42,113 bases of DNA from Candidatus Micrarchaeia archaeon (GCA_041653315.1 JBAZFO010000002.1:48758-90870); one strand, 5' to 3'. Numbered from the stretch's first letter, positions 16,169 through 23,888 are shown. Numbers and translations: made by a program. Notes: generated from the sequence alone by a model not told the origin.

Positions 16169-16681
16169 TTAATAATTATGGCCAGGGAATAAATGTTCTA
16201 TTTCTAATTTTTCTAATTTTTTTAATGAATTTTTTAAAAGTTCTTCATTACCACCAAGATCTGTTCTTGATTTTCCATTTTTAAATAACGTATCTCCAGA
16301 AAATAAGACTTTTCTATTTTTATCATATAAACAAATACTGCCTTTTGTATGTCCTGGTGTGTGTATAATATCTAAATCCCATTTTCCCCATTTTATATTT
16401 TCAAATTCTATTTCTTTTAATTTTTCTGGTACATACGAAAACTCAGTTTTTTCAAAATCATGTTTATGTAAAAAAACATTATCCCATTTTTTTTCAATTC
16501 CTTGTGTGTGGTCATAATGATTGTGAGTCAATATAGTTATTGTTGGTTTAAATCCAAAATAAATACTTCCATCGCCAGTATCAATAAGTAAATTTCCTTC
16601 TGGGCCTTTAAGTAGATAACAGACACAACAATATGGTGAACCGCTTAAAGCAGTTAAATCATTAAATTTTGTTAAGTCCAT
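16169..16681 (-). CDS. Metallo-beta-lactamase-fold hydrolase
   Basis: 170 residues, shorter than the usual 200 or more for this fold. The zinc motif is intact: LTHNHYDHTQG (HxHxDH) near residue 54, then HTPGHTKGS near 111 and FSGDTLF near 130, ending with LFPGHNY. The layout is that of glyoxalase-II-like hydrolases (MBL fold), which cleave thioesters or similar bonds; the substrate cannot be told. The first strand is short (NDLTALSGSPYCCVCYLLKG), with an unusual CCVC. It stands alone and is divergent from the Q-rich secreted protein gene. Confidence 0.85.
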   Translation of the reverse strand: MDLTKFNDLTALSGSPYCCVCYLLKGPEGNLLIDTGDGSIYFGFKPTITILTHNHYDHTQGIEKKWDNVFLHKHDFEKTEFSYVPEKLKEIEFENIKWGKWDLDIIHTPGHTKGSICLYDKNRKVLFSGDTLFKNGKSRTDLGGNEELLKNSLKKLEKLEIEHLFPGHNY

Positions 16682-16756
16682 TGATAGTATTTAGAAGGAG
16701 CATATATTTAAACATTCACTTTAAATTTTAATATAAATAATATTTTGGGTGATAAA

Positions 16757-17413
16757 ATGATGAAAAGTAAAATTTTTATTGGACTTTTATTAATTTGTTT
16801 TTTAATTAATATTAATTATTTATCTGCACAACAAAAAATACAAACAAACTCAGAAGTTCAGATACAAAACAAAGGAGAAGAAATACAAATAAAAACAGAA
16901 CAAATACAAAATCAAGAAAATATAATAAGCGCTGGAGAGTATGAAACAGAATCTGGTAAAAAATTAAAAGTACAAAAAGAAATTAATAATATATTGCAAA
17001 TTCAAGTAAATAATATTTCAGCAAATACAAACCTTGAAATAATAAATGAACCTGTACAAATGCAAGAACAAACACAACAACAAGAGCAAATACAACAACA
17101 AATTAAATTAAAAGTTAAATTAAGTAATGGTGAAGAATCAGAAATCAAAATAATGCCAGATACTGCATCAGAAAATGCTATACGCGCTTTAAATATTAAT
17201 AGATGTTCTGAAGAGAATGATTGTCAAATAGAACTAAAAGAAGTTGGAAATCAAGAGCAAACAAAAGCAGTTTATGAAATGCAAGCACAAAAAGAAGTTA
17301 AAGTATTAGGATTATTCAAAACAAAAATGCAAGTTAAAGCACAGATAAATGCAGAAAACGGAGAATTAATAAAAACAGAACATCCTTGGTGGAGCTTTTT
17401 AACTGTAGAATAA
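16757..17413 (+). CDS. Secreted Gln/Glu/Lys-rich protein
   Basis: 218 residues from the ATG at 16757. A TTG at 16745 is in frame but overlaps the GGTGAT ribosome site, so the ATG is preferred. A signal peptide covers about residues 1-24 (FIGLLLICFLININYLSA). The mature part is strongly biased to Gln, Glu, Lys, Ile and Asn. It includes a Gln-rich stretch (QMQEQTQQQEQIQQQ), beta-strand-like alternation (IKLKVKL, KVLGLFKTKMQVKAQI) and two Cys (NRCSEENDCQI) that could pair. It ends with HPWWSFLTVE. Not recognised; probably an extracellular or cell-wall-associated protein. Confidence 0.7.
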   Translation: MMKSKIFIGLLLICFLININYLSAQQKIQTNSEVQIQNKGEEIQIKTEQIQNQENIISAGEYETESGKKLKVQKEINNILQIQVNNISANTNLEIINEPVQMQEQTQQQEQIQQQIKLKVKLSNGEESEIKIMPDTASENAIRALNINRCSEENDCQIELKEVGNQEQTKAVYEMQAQKEVKVLGLFKTKMQVKAQINAENGELIKTEHPWWSFLTVE

Positions 17414-17428
17414 TAATATATTAAACAC

Positions 17429-17460
17429 TTTTTTAATTTTTTATATTTTTTAATTTTTTT
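17429..17460. terminator. Multiple oligo-T tracts between convergent genes
   Basis: Four runs of six to seven T lie in 32 bp directly after the Q-rich secreted gene (plus strand). Repeated T-runs of this kind are the usual archaeal terminator. Termination on the plus strand is the supported reading. Confidence 0.5.
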
Positions 17461-18545
17461 TATATATTTCCAGTCTTGGTTATTATTGAAATTATATCTT
17501 TATCTTTTAATTTGTGTTTTAATCCGACTTGCTGACCTGGGTGTTTTGCGCTTGGACCCCAAATAAGTGCATATCTAAAGTCTTCTAATAATTCTTTATG
17601 TAAATATTCACAAAATTTTTCAACTGTTGAATCTCTTTTTAGCATCATAGGCTCTCCTAAATCAGCTTTTTCTCTTCTTGGTTTTGTAAATACTCTAATT
17701 AAATCCAGCTTTTCATATATTTGTTTTTTTAATTCTTCAATACCTTCAATTTCTTGTGCAGAAATAGGAATGAATTTATGTGTTATTTGTTTAAAATAAT
17801 CTTTATTTACTAAATCAACTTTATTTAATATAGTTAAAGAAGGAATATATTTTCTATTCCCAACAACAACATCAATAAATTGATCTACATCAATGTTAGT
17901 TCTTATTACTACGTGCGCATTATGTATACTATATTCTCCTAAAATGGATTTTATCATTTCTTCACTTATTTTAGTTAATTTTACGGTTTTATTAATCTCT
18001 ATTCCTCCCCTTTCCTTTCTTTTAATTGTGATATCTGGGGGTTTTTGATCAACTCTTATTCCAATGTTTTCTAATTCTTTTATTAAAATATCTCTATTTG
18101 GTTTATATACATCAGTTATTAATAAAATTAAATCAGCATTTCTTGCTACTGTTAATATTTCTCTCCCTCTTCCAGAACCTTTTGAAGCACCTTCAATAAT
18201 ACCTGGGAGGTCTAGTAATTGAATATCTGCTCCATTATATTTTAAAACGCCAGGAATACATGTTAAGGTTGTAAATTCATATGAAGCAGTTTCTGATTTA
18301 GAACCAGTTAATGCATTTAATAAAGTGGATTTACCTGTTGATGGTAATCCAATAAAAACTACTGTTGAATCTCCAGTTTTTTTAACTTCAAATCCTCCTT
18401 TAATACCTGATTTTGAAGAAGTTGAATCCTTTCTTAATTTAGCAAGTTTTGCTTTTAATAAACCTAAATGATGTTCAGTAGCTTTGTTCTTTTGTGTTCT
18501 AAACATCTCTTCTTCTATTTCTTTTATTTTATCTTGAACAGACAT
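17460..18545 (-). CDS. drg: DRG-family GTPase
   Basis: 361 residues, the family's length. An N-terminal helical part with the conserved ATEHHLGLLKAKLAKLR precedes the G domain. G1 is GLPSTGKSTL (66-75), G3 is DLPGIIEGASKG (112-123) and G4 is LNKVD near residue 245. The end is a TGS domain (LIRVFTKPRREKADLGEPMMLKRDSTVEKFCEYLHKELLEDF). DRG proteins are Obg-class GTPases associated with ribosomes in archaea and eukaryotes. The short interval to the minus-strand secreted-protein gene upstream (18589) leaves room for a promoter with TTTAATGATTTATTAATTT. The call is secure. Confidence 0.95.
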   Translation of the reverse strand: MSVQDKIKEIEEEMFRTQKNKATEHHLGLLKAKLAKLRKDSTSSKSGIKGGFEVKKTGDSTVVFIGLPSTGKSTLLNALTGSKSETASYEFTTLTCIPGVLKYNGADIQLLDLPGIIEGASKGSGRGREILTVARNADLILLITDVYKPNRDILIKELENIGIRVDQKPPDITIKRKERGGIEINKTVKLTKISEEMIKSILGEYSIHNAHVVIRTNIDVDQFIDVVVGNRKYIPSLTILNKVDLVNKDYFKQITHKFIPISAQEIEGIEELKKQIYEKLDLIRVFTKPRREKADLGEPMMLKRDSTVEKFCEYLHKELLEDFRYALIWGPSAKHPGQQVGLKHKLKDKDIISIITKTGNI

Positions 18546-18588
18546 TATGTATTTAATGATTTATTAATTTAAAAAGGTTGATATTAGA

Positions 18589-19014
18589 TTATAAAGAAAT
18601 TAACTTAATTTCAAAATAAGATAAATCTGTGTTTTTATCATTAAGGAATATTTTTAGTTTATATATCCCATTTTCTGTTTTTATTATAAATTTACATATT
18701 TCAGATGGTTTATATGCCGTATAATATAAAACCCCAAAACCTTCTGAATCTAATTTATTTTTTAAGCAAAATAAAAATGAATCTATATTTTCTATTTTTT
18801 CAATTTTTATAGTATTAATATTTTTGCCTTTTTTTGCTGATTTTTTTAAATTTTTTATTATGGTTTTATTAATTTGGTTAAAATCTTGTGTTTGTTCTTG
18901 GTTATTTATTATCCCAAACTCTGTTTTTAGAGAATACGCAGTTGAAACTAAAGGCGTTAAAAATAATGCTGTTGATAAAGCTGCCATTTTAATTAATTTA
19001 TGTTTGTTTTTCAT
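18589..19014 (-). CDS. Secreted hypothetical protein
   Basis: 141 residues. A signal peptide is clear (KHKLIKMAALSTALFLTPLVSTAYS). The mature protein has a basic helix (INKTIIKNLKKSAKKGKNIN) and then a beta-rich C-terminal half with two Cys (FCLKNK and SEICKFII). Not recognised. Parts of the N-terminal region (MKN-H start, IINN, FNQINK) resemble the secreted protein at 37161-37742, which may be a distant paralogue. The gene sits between the DRG gene and the secretion ATPase, all on the minus strand, with about 43-48 bp spacers. Confidence 0.6.
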   Translation of the reverse strand: MKNKHKLIKMAALSTALFLTPLVSTAYSLKTEFGIINNQEQTQDFNQINKTIIKNLKKSAKKGKNINTIKIEKIENIDSFLFCLKNKLDSEGFGVLYYTAYKPSEICKFIIKTENGIYKLKIFLNDKNTDLSYFEIKLISL

Positions 19015-19062
19015 ATATTATTTTTGTTTTTTTCTGTTTTTAATTGTTTTTATATAAAATTT

Positions 19063-21327
19063 TTATTCAATTTTTCTTGAATTTATATCTTCTTTTATTA
19101 ATCTATCAAACTCTTTTTCCCATAATGGAACTAATTTGCTATAATCAACTTCACCTTTTTTATTTTCATTATTTTTTAATAAATTATTAGCAAGAGCATT
19201 TATTTTTAATACAAAATCAATTTCTAATAACTGAGGGTCATTATATTTTTTACTCATATTGTATATATCAAAATACATTTTTCCTTTGAAAAAGGCCTGC
19301 ATAATGCATTGTTCTATACTTAATCCACTTTCTTCACTCCTTCTTGCTAGTGTGGGGGGCACAAAAATAATTTTTAAATTTTTTTCTAATTTAATCAAAT
19401 CTAAATCTTTTAAATCCCAAGCACTTGCTTCTGGATTACCTATAAAATTACATTTTAATTTGCATTCTTCAATTGAATCTTCTTTATTAAATGAAAATAC
19501 TTCAATAAATTTATGTTTTATTGGATCAACCTCATATTGCTCTCCAATTATCCTATAAATCCTACTTTGTCTTCCAAATCTTGCTTTTTTTAATATTGTA
19601 TATCTATCTGTTGAAAACATAGAAGCAGAAGGCATACCAAACACTAATTCTAATCTATCTTGTACATCTTGTAATGATTCAGCGTGTAGATTGTATAATA
19701 AGAAAACCCCTGGTTGAGTATTTAATAAATTAATAACTCCTTGAATAGCTAATCTAGATCTTATTTCATTAATAATTACACATGCATCCCCCATTCTTAA
19801 AGATACATTTGCCATAGTAACTAAATCTAATTCTGTTTTTGACATTTCTTCTTTTTCAGAAGATTGAACTCTTATTGCACCTATATGAAATCCTCTTTTT
19901 CTATATGCAGCTACTGGTATTTCTTCAATATCTTGAATTGGTAATATTCTCCTTTTTGTTCCAATTGCAGATATTTTTGCACTTATAAAAGAAGTTTTAC
20001 CCGATGCTTTTAATCCCATTACTGCTTCTGATGACCCCACTGATACCATAAAATCATCATAACCAGCAAAAAAAGGAGTTAAAGATTTATAATCTAAATA
20101 TAATGGATAAGTAAATGGTTGATTTCTCATTAATCTGAGAGCTGCTTGTAAATCACCAAATGTTGCTGGCGGTCTTTGTAAATGGCATCTCATATTTAAT
20201 CTAGGGAGTACTACATCTATTACTGGATTATTTTTATCAAATTTTCTAGAGTGTCCAGATTCAAATATAACATTTAAAAAAGCTTTTTCAAGCATTTCTT
20301 CGTTGTATCTCCATAAGGTATGGCATACTCCATATTTTTGGTGTTCAATATAAATTGGAGAATTCTGGCTGTCTATATAAATATCAGTAATTTCCTTATC
20401 TAAACTTATGTTTTCAATTGGTCCTCCCAAACCAATTAACCAGTTTGCAGTTTCTCTTCCCATTGCTGTTGCTTCTTCATTTGTTATTGTTTTTCCTTCT
20501 ATCATGCTTTCATCCATGAATTCAATTCTAAATTCTCTTAATTTCTCTTCATGTATTGTTCTTAAATCCCCTTCAATTGCAAATTCTTTTAATCTACTTG
20601 TTATTTTTTTATTTAATATTTTTTTGAGTGTTTTATCTAATTTTTCTATTCTTAAATTAGATTGAACATATAATTTTTCTTCTTTGCCTAAAATATCATA
20701 AATTTCAACTTTAATACCAAAATCTAAGTCATAAGAATCTATTTTTTTAGCATTTTCAGGTATTGGCATATTAGAAGTAGATAAATATTCAAAAGTATTA
20801 AGATTTGTTAAAGACATAAATGCATTTTGTAAACCTTCTTTTTCTTTACATAAGATATATAGTTTTGTTTTTTTTATATTCATACTCATTTCGTCTTTCC
20901 AATTCATAAATTTTTGATGGTCTTTTATAAACATTTGTCTTTTAGGATATTCTTCTTTATATTCTTCTAATGTTCTTAAAGAAATTAAAGGATCCATAAA
21001 CATTTCTTCATAAAATTTTCTAATTATTTCTTTTCTATAATAAAAATTATCATCCTCTTTAATTCCATAAATATCTTGTTTAATTATTATTTTTTCTATC
21101 TCTCTTATTAATGAAATGTATTCATTTAGTATATTTGTTTGTTTTTCATTTAATTCAACTAACACTTCCTCCTCATATCTATGGGTTTTTGGTCTTTTTT
21201 CAAGCCCAGCAATTGCTTTTAGGTGGCTATTTAAACAAGTTGAGGAACCCAAGCCTAAAGAGCACCTTACACAATCCATTACTGCTTTGTTGCCTTCAAA
21301 GGTAATTATACACATACTTACTATCAT
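19063..21327 (-). CDS. Type II/IV secretion or pilus ATPase (GspE/TadA/VirB11 family)
   Basis: 754 residues. The C-terminal ATPase has the Walker A GLKASGKT near residue 440, an Asp-box-like PIQDIEEIP, a Walker B-like CVIINEIRSRLA and the His-box NLHAES. The N-terminal 300 residues are specific to the archaeal branch and begin with cysteines (MCIITF, DCVRCSLGLGSSTC), perhaps a metal site. These hexameric motors drive assembly of type IV pilus-like filaments. The usual membrane partner (TadC/FlaJ type) is not in the window. About 75 extra C-terminal residues follow the core. The ATPase call is firm; the filament type is not. Confidence 0.9.
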   Translation of the reverse strand: MIVSMCIITFEGNKAVMDCVRCSLGLGSSTCLNSHLKAIAGLEKRPKTHRYEEEVLVELNEKQTNILNEYISLIREIEKIIIKQDIYGIKEDDNFYYRKEIIRKFYEEMFMDPLISLRTLEEYKEEYPKRQMFIKDHQKFMNWKDEMSMNIKKTKLYILCKEKEGLQNAFMSLTNLNTFEYLSTSNMPIPENAKKIDSYDLDFGIKVEIYDILGKEEKLYVQSNLRIEKLDKTLKKILNKKITSRLKEFAIEGDLRTIHEEKLREFRIEFMDESMIEGKTITNEEATAMGRETANWLIGLGGPIENISLDKEITDIYIDSQNSPIYIEHQKYGVCHTLWRYNEEMLEKAFLNVIFESGHSRKFDKNNPVIDVVLPRLNMRCHLQRPPATFGDLQAALRLMRNQPFTYPLYLDYKSLTPFFAGYDDFMVSVGSSEAVMGLKASGKTSFISAKISAIGTKRRILPIQDIEEIPVAAYRKRGFHIGAIRVQSSEKEEMSKTELDLVTMANVSLRMGDACVIINEIRSRLAIQGVINLLNTQPGVFLLYNLHAESLQDVQDRLELVFGMPSASMFSTDRYTILKKARFGRQSRIYRIIGEQYEVDPIKHKFIEVFSFNKEDSIEECKLKCNFIGNPEASAWDLKDLDLIKLEKNLKIIFVPPTLARRSEESGLSIEQCIMQAFFKGKMYFDIYNMSKKYNDPQLLEIDFVLKINALANNLLKNNENKKGEVDYSKLVPLWEKEFDRLIKEDINSRKIE

Positions 21328-21367
21328 TACAATATCCTTTTTATATTTAACGCTATTAAATTAAAGT

Positions 21368-21778
21368 ATGGGAATTTTTGATTTAATAAAAAACATAGGT
21401 AAAAATGAAAGTGATGGATCTAAGCCCTTAACTATAAATACACAATTCAGGCCATACAGATTAAATGCACATAAAAATGAAACAGTTGATTTGATTGTCA
21501 TTGTTAAAAATAATGATTCAAAGAAAAATTTAATTTCTGTTGTAGGTAAATGTCCTGATAAGTTAGGTTTTGGTTCTCCGGGCTTAAGCAAAACAGAACA
21601 AAAAAAGTTAGGGGAATTAAATCCAGGTGAAGAAAGAACAGTTGTCTTTAAAGTACAAGGAAATTCAAATACATCTGCAAATGATTATCCAATTGGGCTC
21701 TTAGTATATTCTCATTTTAGAGATTATGAGCATATTGAAAATGCAGCAAAAAAGATAGTTACTCTAAGGGCAGTATAA
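21368..21778 (+). CDS. Small Ig-like/beta-sandwich protein
   Basis: 136 residues. After a short helix (MGIFDLIKNIGKN) the sequence is a run of strands with the pattern of an immunoglobulin-like sandwich: FRPYRLNAHKNETVDLIVIVKNNDSKKNLISVVGKCP, LGELNPGEERTVVFKVQGNSNTSANDYPIGLLVYSHF. There is no signal peptide, so it is probably cytoplasmic. The function is not known. A TATA-like TTATATTTAA at 21341 is placed for a leaderless start. It diverges from the secretion ATPase gene by 40 bp and its last 20 bp overlap the convergent winged-helix gene. Confidence 0.65.
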   Translation: MGIFDLIKNIGKNESDGSKPLTINTQFRPYRLNAHKNETVDLIVIVKNNDSKKNLISVVGKCPDKLGFGSPGLSKTEQKKLGELNPGEERTVVFKVQGNSNTSANDYPIGLLVYSHFRDYEHIENAAKKIVTLRAV

Positions 21779-22061
21779 TTTCTTTTGATTCACATTTTTT
21801 AAGTAGTTCTTCTAATAAATTAGCGATTTCCATACCTTTTGGTGTGATATTCAATTTTTTAATTCTTCCTTCTTCTTTTATTTCTATAATATTTTCTTTT
21901 TTAAGAATATCCATTATTTGTTTTGTGTACACATAAGTAGAATTACTTTGCCTAGCGATTTTTGATAAAAACCAAGTTTCTTCCTCTTCTTTAAGTAAAA
22001 TTAGCATTTTAACAGGTTTTATGTGCATAAAAATATTTTTTATATTTGGTTTGTTTTTCAT
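21759..22061 (-). CDS. Winged-helix (MarR-like) DNA-binding protein
   Basis: 100 residues. After a short lead, VKMLILLKEEEETWFLSKIARQSNSTYVYTKQIMDILKKENIIEIKEEGRIKKLNITPKGMEIANLLEELL reads as a classic winged helix: helix 2 (LSKIARQ), recognition helix (TYVYTKQIMDILKKENI), a wing (EEGRIKKLNITPKG) and a terminal helix. Many archaeal regulators look like this. It overlaps the upstream traB-like gene by 4 bp (ATGA-type coupling), which suggests that it regulates or works with it. Target sites are unknown. Confidence 0.8.
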   Translation of the reverse strand: MKNKPNIKNIFMHIKPVKMLILLKEEEETWFLSKIARQSNSTYVYTKQIMDILKKENIIEIKEEGRIKKLNITPKGMEIANLLEELLKKCESKEIILPLE

Positions 22062-22702
22062 CCAATCACTTTTAACTGAATTTTATTTTCTAAATTAATT
22101 AAATTATATTCTTTTATTAAATCTTCTAGTCCAGGAATATGTCCTGCTCCATAGACTCCAACAATTTTAGTTTGTTTTGAATTTATTATTTTATTAAAAA
22201 TAAAGTTATTTCTATCCTCAATTAAATATTTATATGTGTTTGGATATCTCTCTTTTATTTGTATTAATAAAGGCCTTAGTTCCTTTGGGTTTGTTAATTT
22301 TTCTATTGAATCTATTCCTTTGATTTTCATAGGTGTTATAAGTTTTAATTTTTCTCTAAATGGTATTTTCTTTAAATTTTGCATAGTATATTGAATAGGT
22401 AAATCAGATAATAAAATAGGAATATTATTTTTTCCTGCTTCTAAAAGTGCAGTTTTCATCTCTTCTCCAGGTGTTGATTTTAAAATAAATCCAATTATCT
22501 GCTGTGCAGAATACATAAATAAAAAACCCGGATTTTTTAATAAAGTAAGGAGGTCTGGTTTTTTTCCTGATAATAAAGACATTGCTCTTTGTTTATCTAA
22601 TTCTACTGCAATTAGGTCTGGCTTTTCTTCATTTATTGTTTTTTTAACAAGTTCAATGCTTTTTTTTGAAACATGCGCTGTTGGTACTAGTATTAATTCC
22701 AT
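22058..22702 (-). CDS. TraB/GumN-family protein
   Basis: 214 residues. The N-terminal signature LILVPTAHVSKKSIELVKKTINEEKPDLIAVELDKQRAMSLL and the C-terminal VGVYGAGHIPGLEDLI are the two hallmark blocks of the TraB family, with conserved His and Glu residues. The fold is thought to be related to metalloproteases (Tiki/EreA). Archaeal members often have extra membrane helices; this one lacks a long C-terminal membrane region. It lies first in a two-gene operon with the winged-helix protein. The catalytic role is unproven. Confidence 0.88.
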   Translation of the reverse strand: MELILVPTAHVSKKSIELVKKTINEEKPDLIAVELDKQRAMSLLSGKKPDLLTLLKNPGFLFMYSAQQIIGFILKSTPGEEMKTALLEAGKNNIPILLSDLPIQYTMQNLKKIPFREKLKLITPMKIKGIDSIEKLTNPKELRPLLIQIKERYPNTYKYLIEDRNNFIFNKIINSKQTKIVGVYGAGHIPGLEDLIKEYNLINLENKIQLKVIG

Positions 22703-22752
22703 AATAATATTAAAAAGGGTAAAAATAAAAAAGAGATCTTTATTTCAAAACT

Positions 22753-22974
22753 TTAATTTTCAAATGGATCTAAATTCTCAAATTTTTCTCTTGTGTCGTA
22801 TGGAGTTATAACTAAAATATCTAATCCAACAGGTATTTGAATTTTTCCTTCTAATTTTTCTTTAGAAACTTTTTGAATTTCTCCCATCCCCATTCTAAAA
22901 TCTAATTCTCCAATTATTTTTGGTAATCTATTGGTATTAAATTGGTCAAAAGAAACAATTGTTTTCCACCACAT
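22753..22974 (-). CDS. Hypothetical 73-residue protein
   Basis: MWWKTIVSFDQFNTN is followed by RLPKIIGELDFRMGMGEIQKVSKEKLEGKIQIPVGLDILVITPYD and a short acidic tail. Not recognised. The sequence is well balanced and looks translated. Its ATG at 22974 has no ribosome site of its own, and it lies inside a 37-codon frame (22914-23027, other frame) that starts behind a strong GGTGAT. Either the two are translationally coupled or one base has been lost and they form a single protein of about 91 residues. Confidence 0.55.
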   Translation of the reverse strand: MWWKTIVSFDQFNTNRLPKIIGELDFRMGMGEIQKVSKEKLEGKIQIPVGLDILVITPYDTREKFENLDPFEN

Positions 22975-23027
22975 TTAATTATGTGTATTGCGGTTTGTCC
23001 AATATTTATTATTTGTGTATTATCCAT
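22914..23027 (-). CDS. Short frame with a good ribosome site, overlapping the next gene
   Basis: 37 residues starting MDNTQIINIGQTAIHI and ending PIDYQK. It starts 3 bases after GGTGAT (23031-23036). The last half overlaps the first codons of the 73-residue frame in a different phase, so that half is probably not a real product. It may be the true N-terminus of the downstream gene separated by a frameshift near 22975, or a leader peptide. Confidence 0.35.
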   Translation of the reverse strand: MDNTQIINIGQTAIHIIKCGGKQLFLLTNLIPIDYQK

Positions 23028-23030
23028 TTA

Positions 23031-23036
23031 ATCACC
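23031..23036 (-). promoter_or_regulatory. Shine-Dalgarno site GGTGAT deciding an upstream start
   Basis: On the minus strand AAAGGTGATTAAATG places a GGTGAT three bases before the ATG at 23027. The same hexamer precedes other starts in the window (for example 29251, 35937 and 39571), so translation probably begins here rather than at 22974. Confidence 0.6.
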
Positions 23037-23043
23037 TTTAAAT

Positions 23044-23109
23044 TTATATTATATTTACATTATTTATGTTATGTTTATGTTATGTTTATGTTATATTTAT
23101 GTTATATTT
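23044..23109. repeat. 11-bp tandem repeat (about six units)
   Basis: Four clean units, ATGTTATGTTT twice (23066-23087) then ATGTTATATTT twice (23088-23109), are preceded by two decayed units back to 23044. The period of 11 bp is close to one helical turn. The array lies between tRNA-Lys and the minus-strand start at 23027, in that gene's promoter region. Confidence 0.75.
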
Positions 23110-23160
23110 AATAATTTTCTGTGTTTTTAAAGGTTTGTATTTAAATAAATAAGTAAAAAA

Positions 23161-23311
23161 CGGGCCCGAAGGGATTTATTCAAATTTTTCTTTTTTCTTG
23201 GTTCTTTCTTTTTAATGAAAGTTTTTATTTCTTACAAGAAAGAAAAAATTTCTTGAACCCTTGGCTTACTGGTTAAGAGCCAGCCACTCTACCAAGCTGA
23301 GTTACGAGCCC
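23161..23311 (-). tRNA. tRNA-Lys(CTT) with an intron in the T-loop
   Basis: Acceptor GGGCTCG (23305-23311) pairs with CGGGCCC (23162-23168), and the discriminator is G at 23161. The D-arm is ACTC/GAGT. The anticodon arm is GCTGG-CTCTTAA-CCAGT with anticodon CTT. The T-stem is AAGGG/CCCTT. The T-loop is interrupted: TTCAA ends at 23253 and AT resumes at 23175, which leaves an intron of about 77 nt (23176-23252, borders uncertain by a base or two). The intron ends can pair (TTCAA with TTGAA, then AAATTTTT with AAAAATTT), consistent with a bulge-helix-bulge. The mature tRNA is 74 nt and CCA is not encoded. Confidence 0.9.
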
Positions 23312-23334
23312 ATATTAAAATTTCTATATAAAGC

Positions 23335-23345
23335 ATTATAAAAAC
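23335..23345. promoter_or_regulatory. Possible shared TATA box for tRNA-Lys and trm56
   Basis: CATTATAAAAA is centred at 23340, about 29 bp from the tRNA-Lys 5' end (23311, minus strand) and about 27 bp from the trm56 ATG (23367, plus strand). Both distances fit an archaeal TATA box. A second box, CTATATAAAG (23324-23333), is nearby and could serve trm56 with a short leader. Confidence 0.45.
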
Positions 23346-23366
23346 CTTGCTGCAAATAATGAAATA

Positions 23367-23888
23367 ATGGTTATTAATATACTTCGCCTTGGTCATAGAA
23401 TTGTAAGAGATAAACGAATAACTACACATATTTGTTTAGTTGCACGAGCGTTTGGTGCAAATAAAATAATTTTATCTGGAGAATATGATCCTAGTATTTT
23501 AAATTCAATAAAAAAAGTTAATGAAAATTGGGGAGGAGAATTTGAGATCGAGTATAAAAAAAAATGGAGTGATGTTATTAAAGAGCATATAAAACAGGAG
23601 TTTTGTATAGTTCATTTAACTATGTATGGTGAATTAATTCAGGATAAAATTTATGAATTGCAAAAAAACAAAAATTTATTAATTGTGGTTGGTGGAGAGA
23701 AAGTACCATCAGAAATTTATAAACAAGCAACGTATAATATCAGTATAACAAATCAGCCGCATTCAGAAGTTGCAGCTTTAGCAATTTTTTTAGATAAATA
23801 TTCTAATTCAAAAGAATTTGATTTAAATTTTAACAATGCAAAATTAAAAATAAAGCCATGTAAAGCAGGAAAAGAGTTTTTAATCTAA
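23367..23888 (+). CDS. trm56: tRNA (cytidine(56)-2'-O)-methyltransferase
   Basis: 173 residues of the archaeal SPOUT methyltransferase aTrm56, which methylates the 2'-OH of C56 in the tRNA T-loop using S-adenosylmethionine. Diagnostic parts are INILRLGHRIVRDKRITTHICLVARAFGANKIILSGEYD at the N-terminus, FCIVHLTMYGELI, and the knot LLIVVGGEKVPSEIYKQATYNISITNQPHSEVAALAIFLD. It is slightly shorter than some members but complete. It lies 55 bp from, and divergent to, the tRNA-Lys whose intron interrupts that same T-loop. The start at 23367 suits a leaderless transcript. Confidence 0.95.
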   Translation: MVINILRLGHRIVRDKRITTHICLVARAFGANKIILSGEYDPSILNSIKKVNENWGGEFEIEYKKKWSDVIKEHIKQEFCIVHLTMYGELIQDKIYELQKNKNLLIVVGGEKVPSEIYKQATYNISITNQPHSEVAALAIFLDKYSNSKEFDLNFNNAKLKIKPCKAGKEFLI

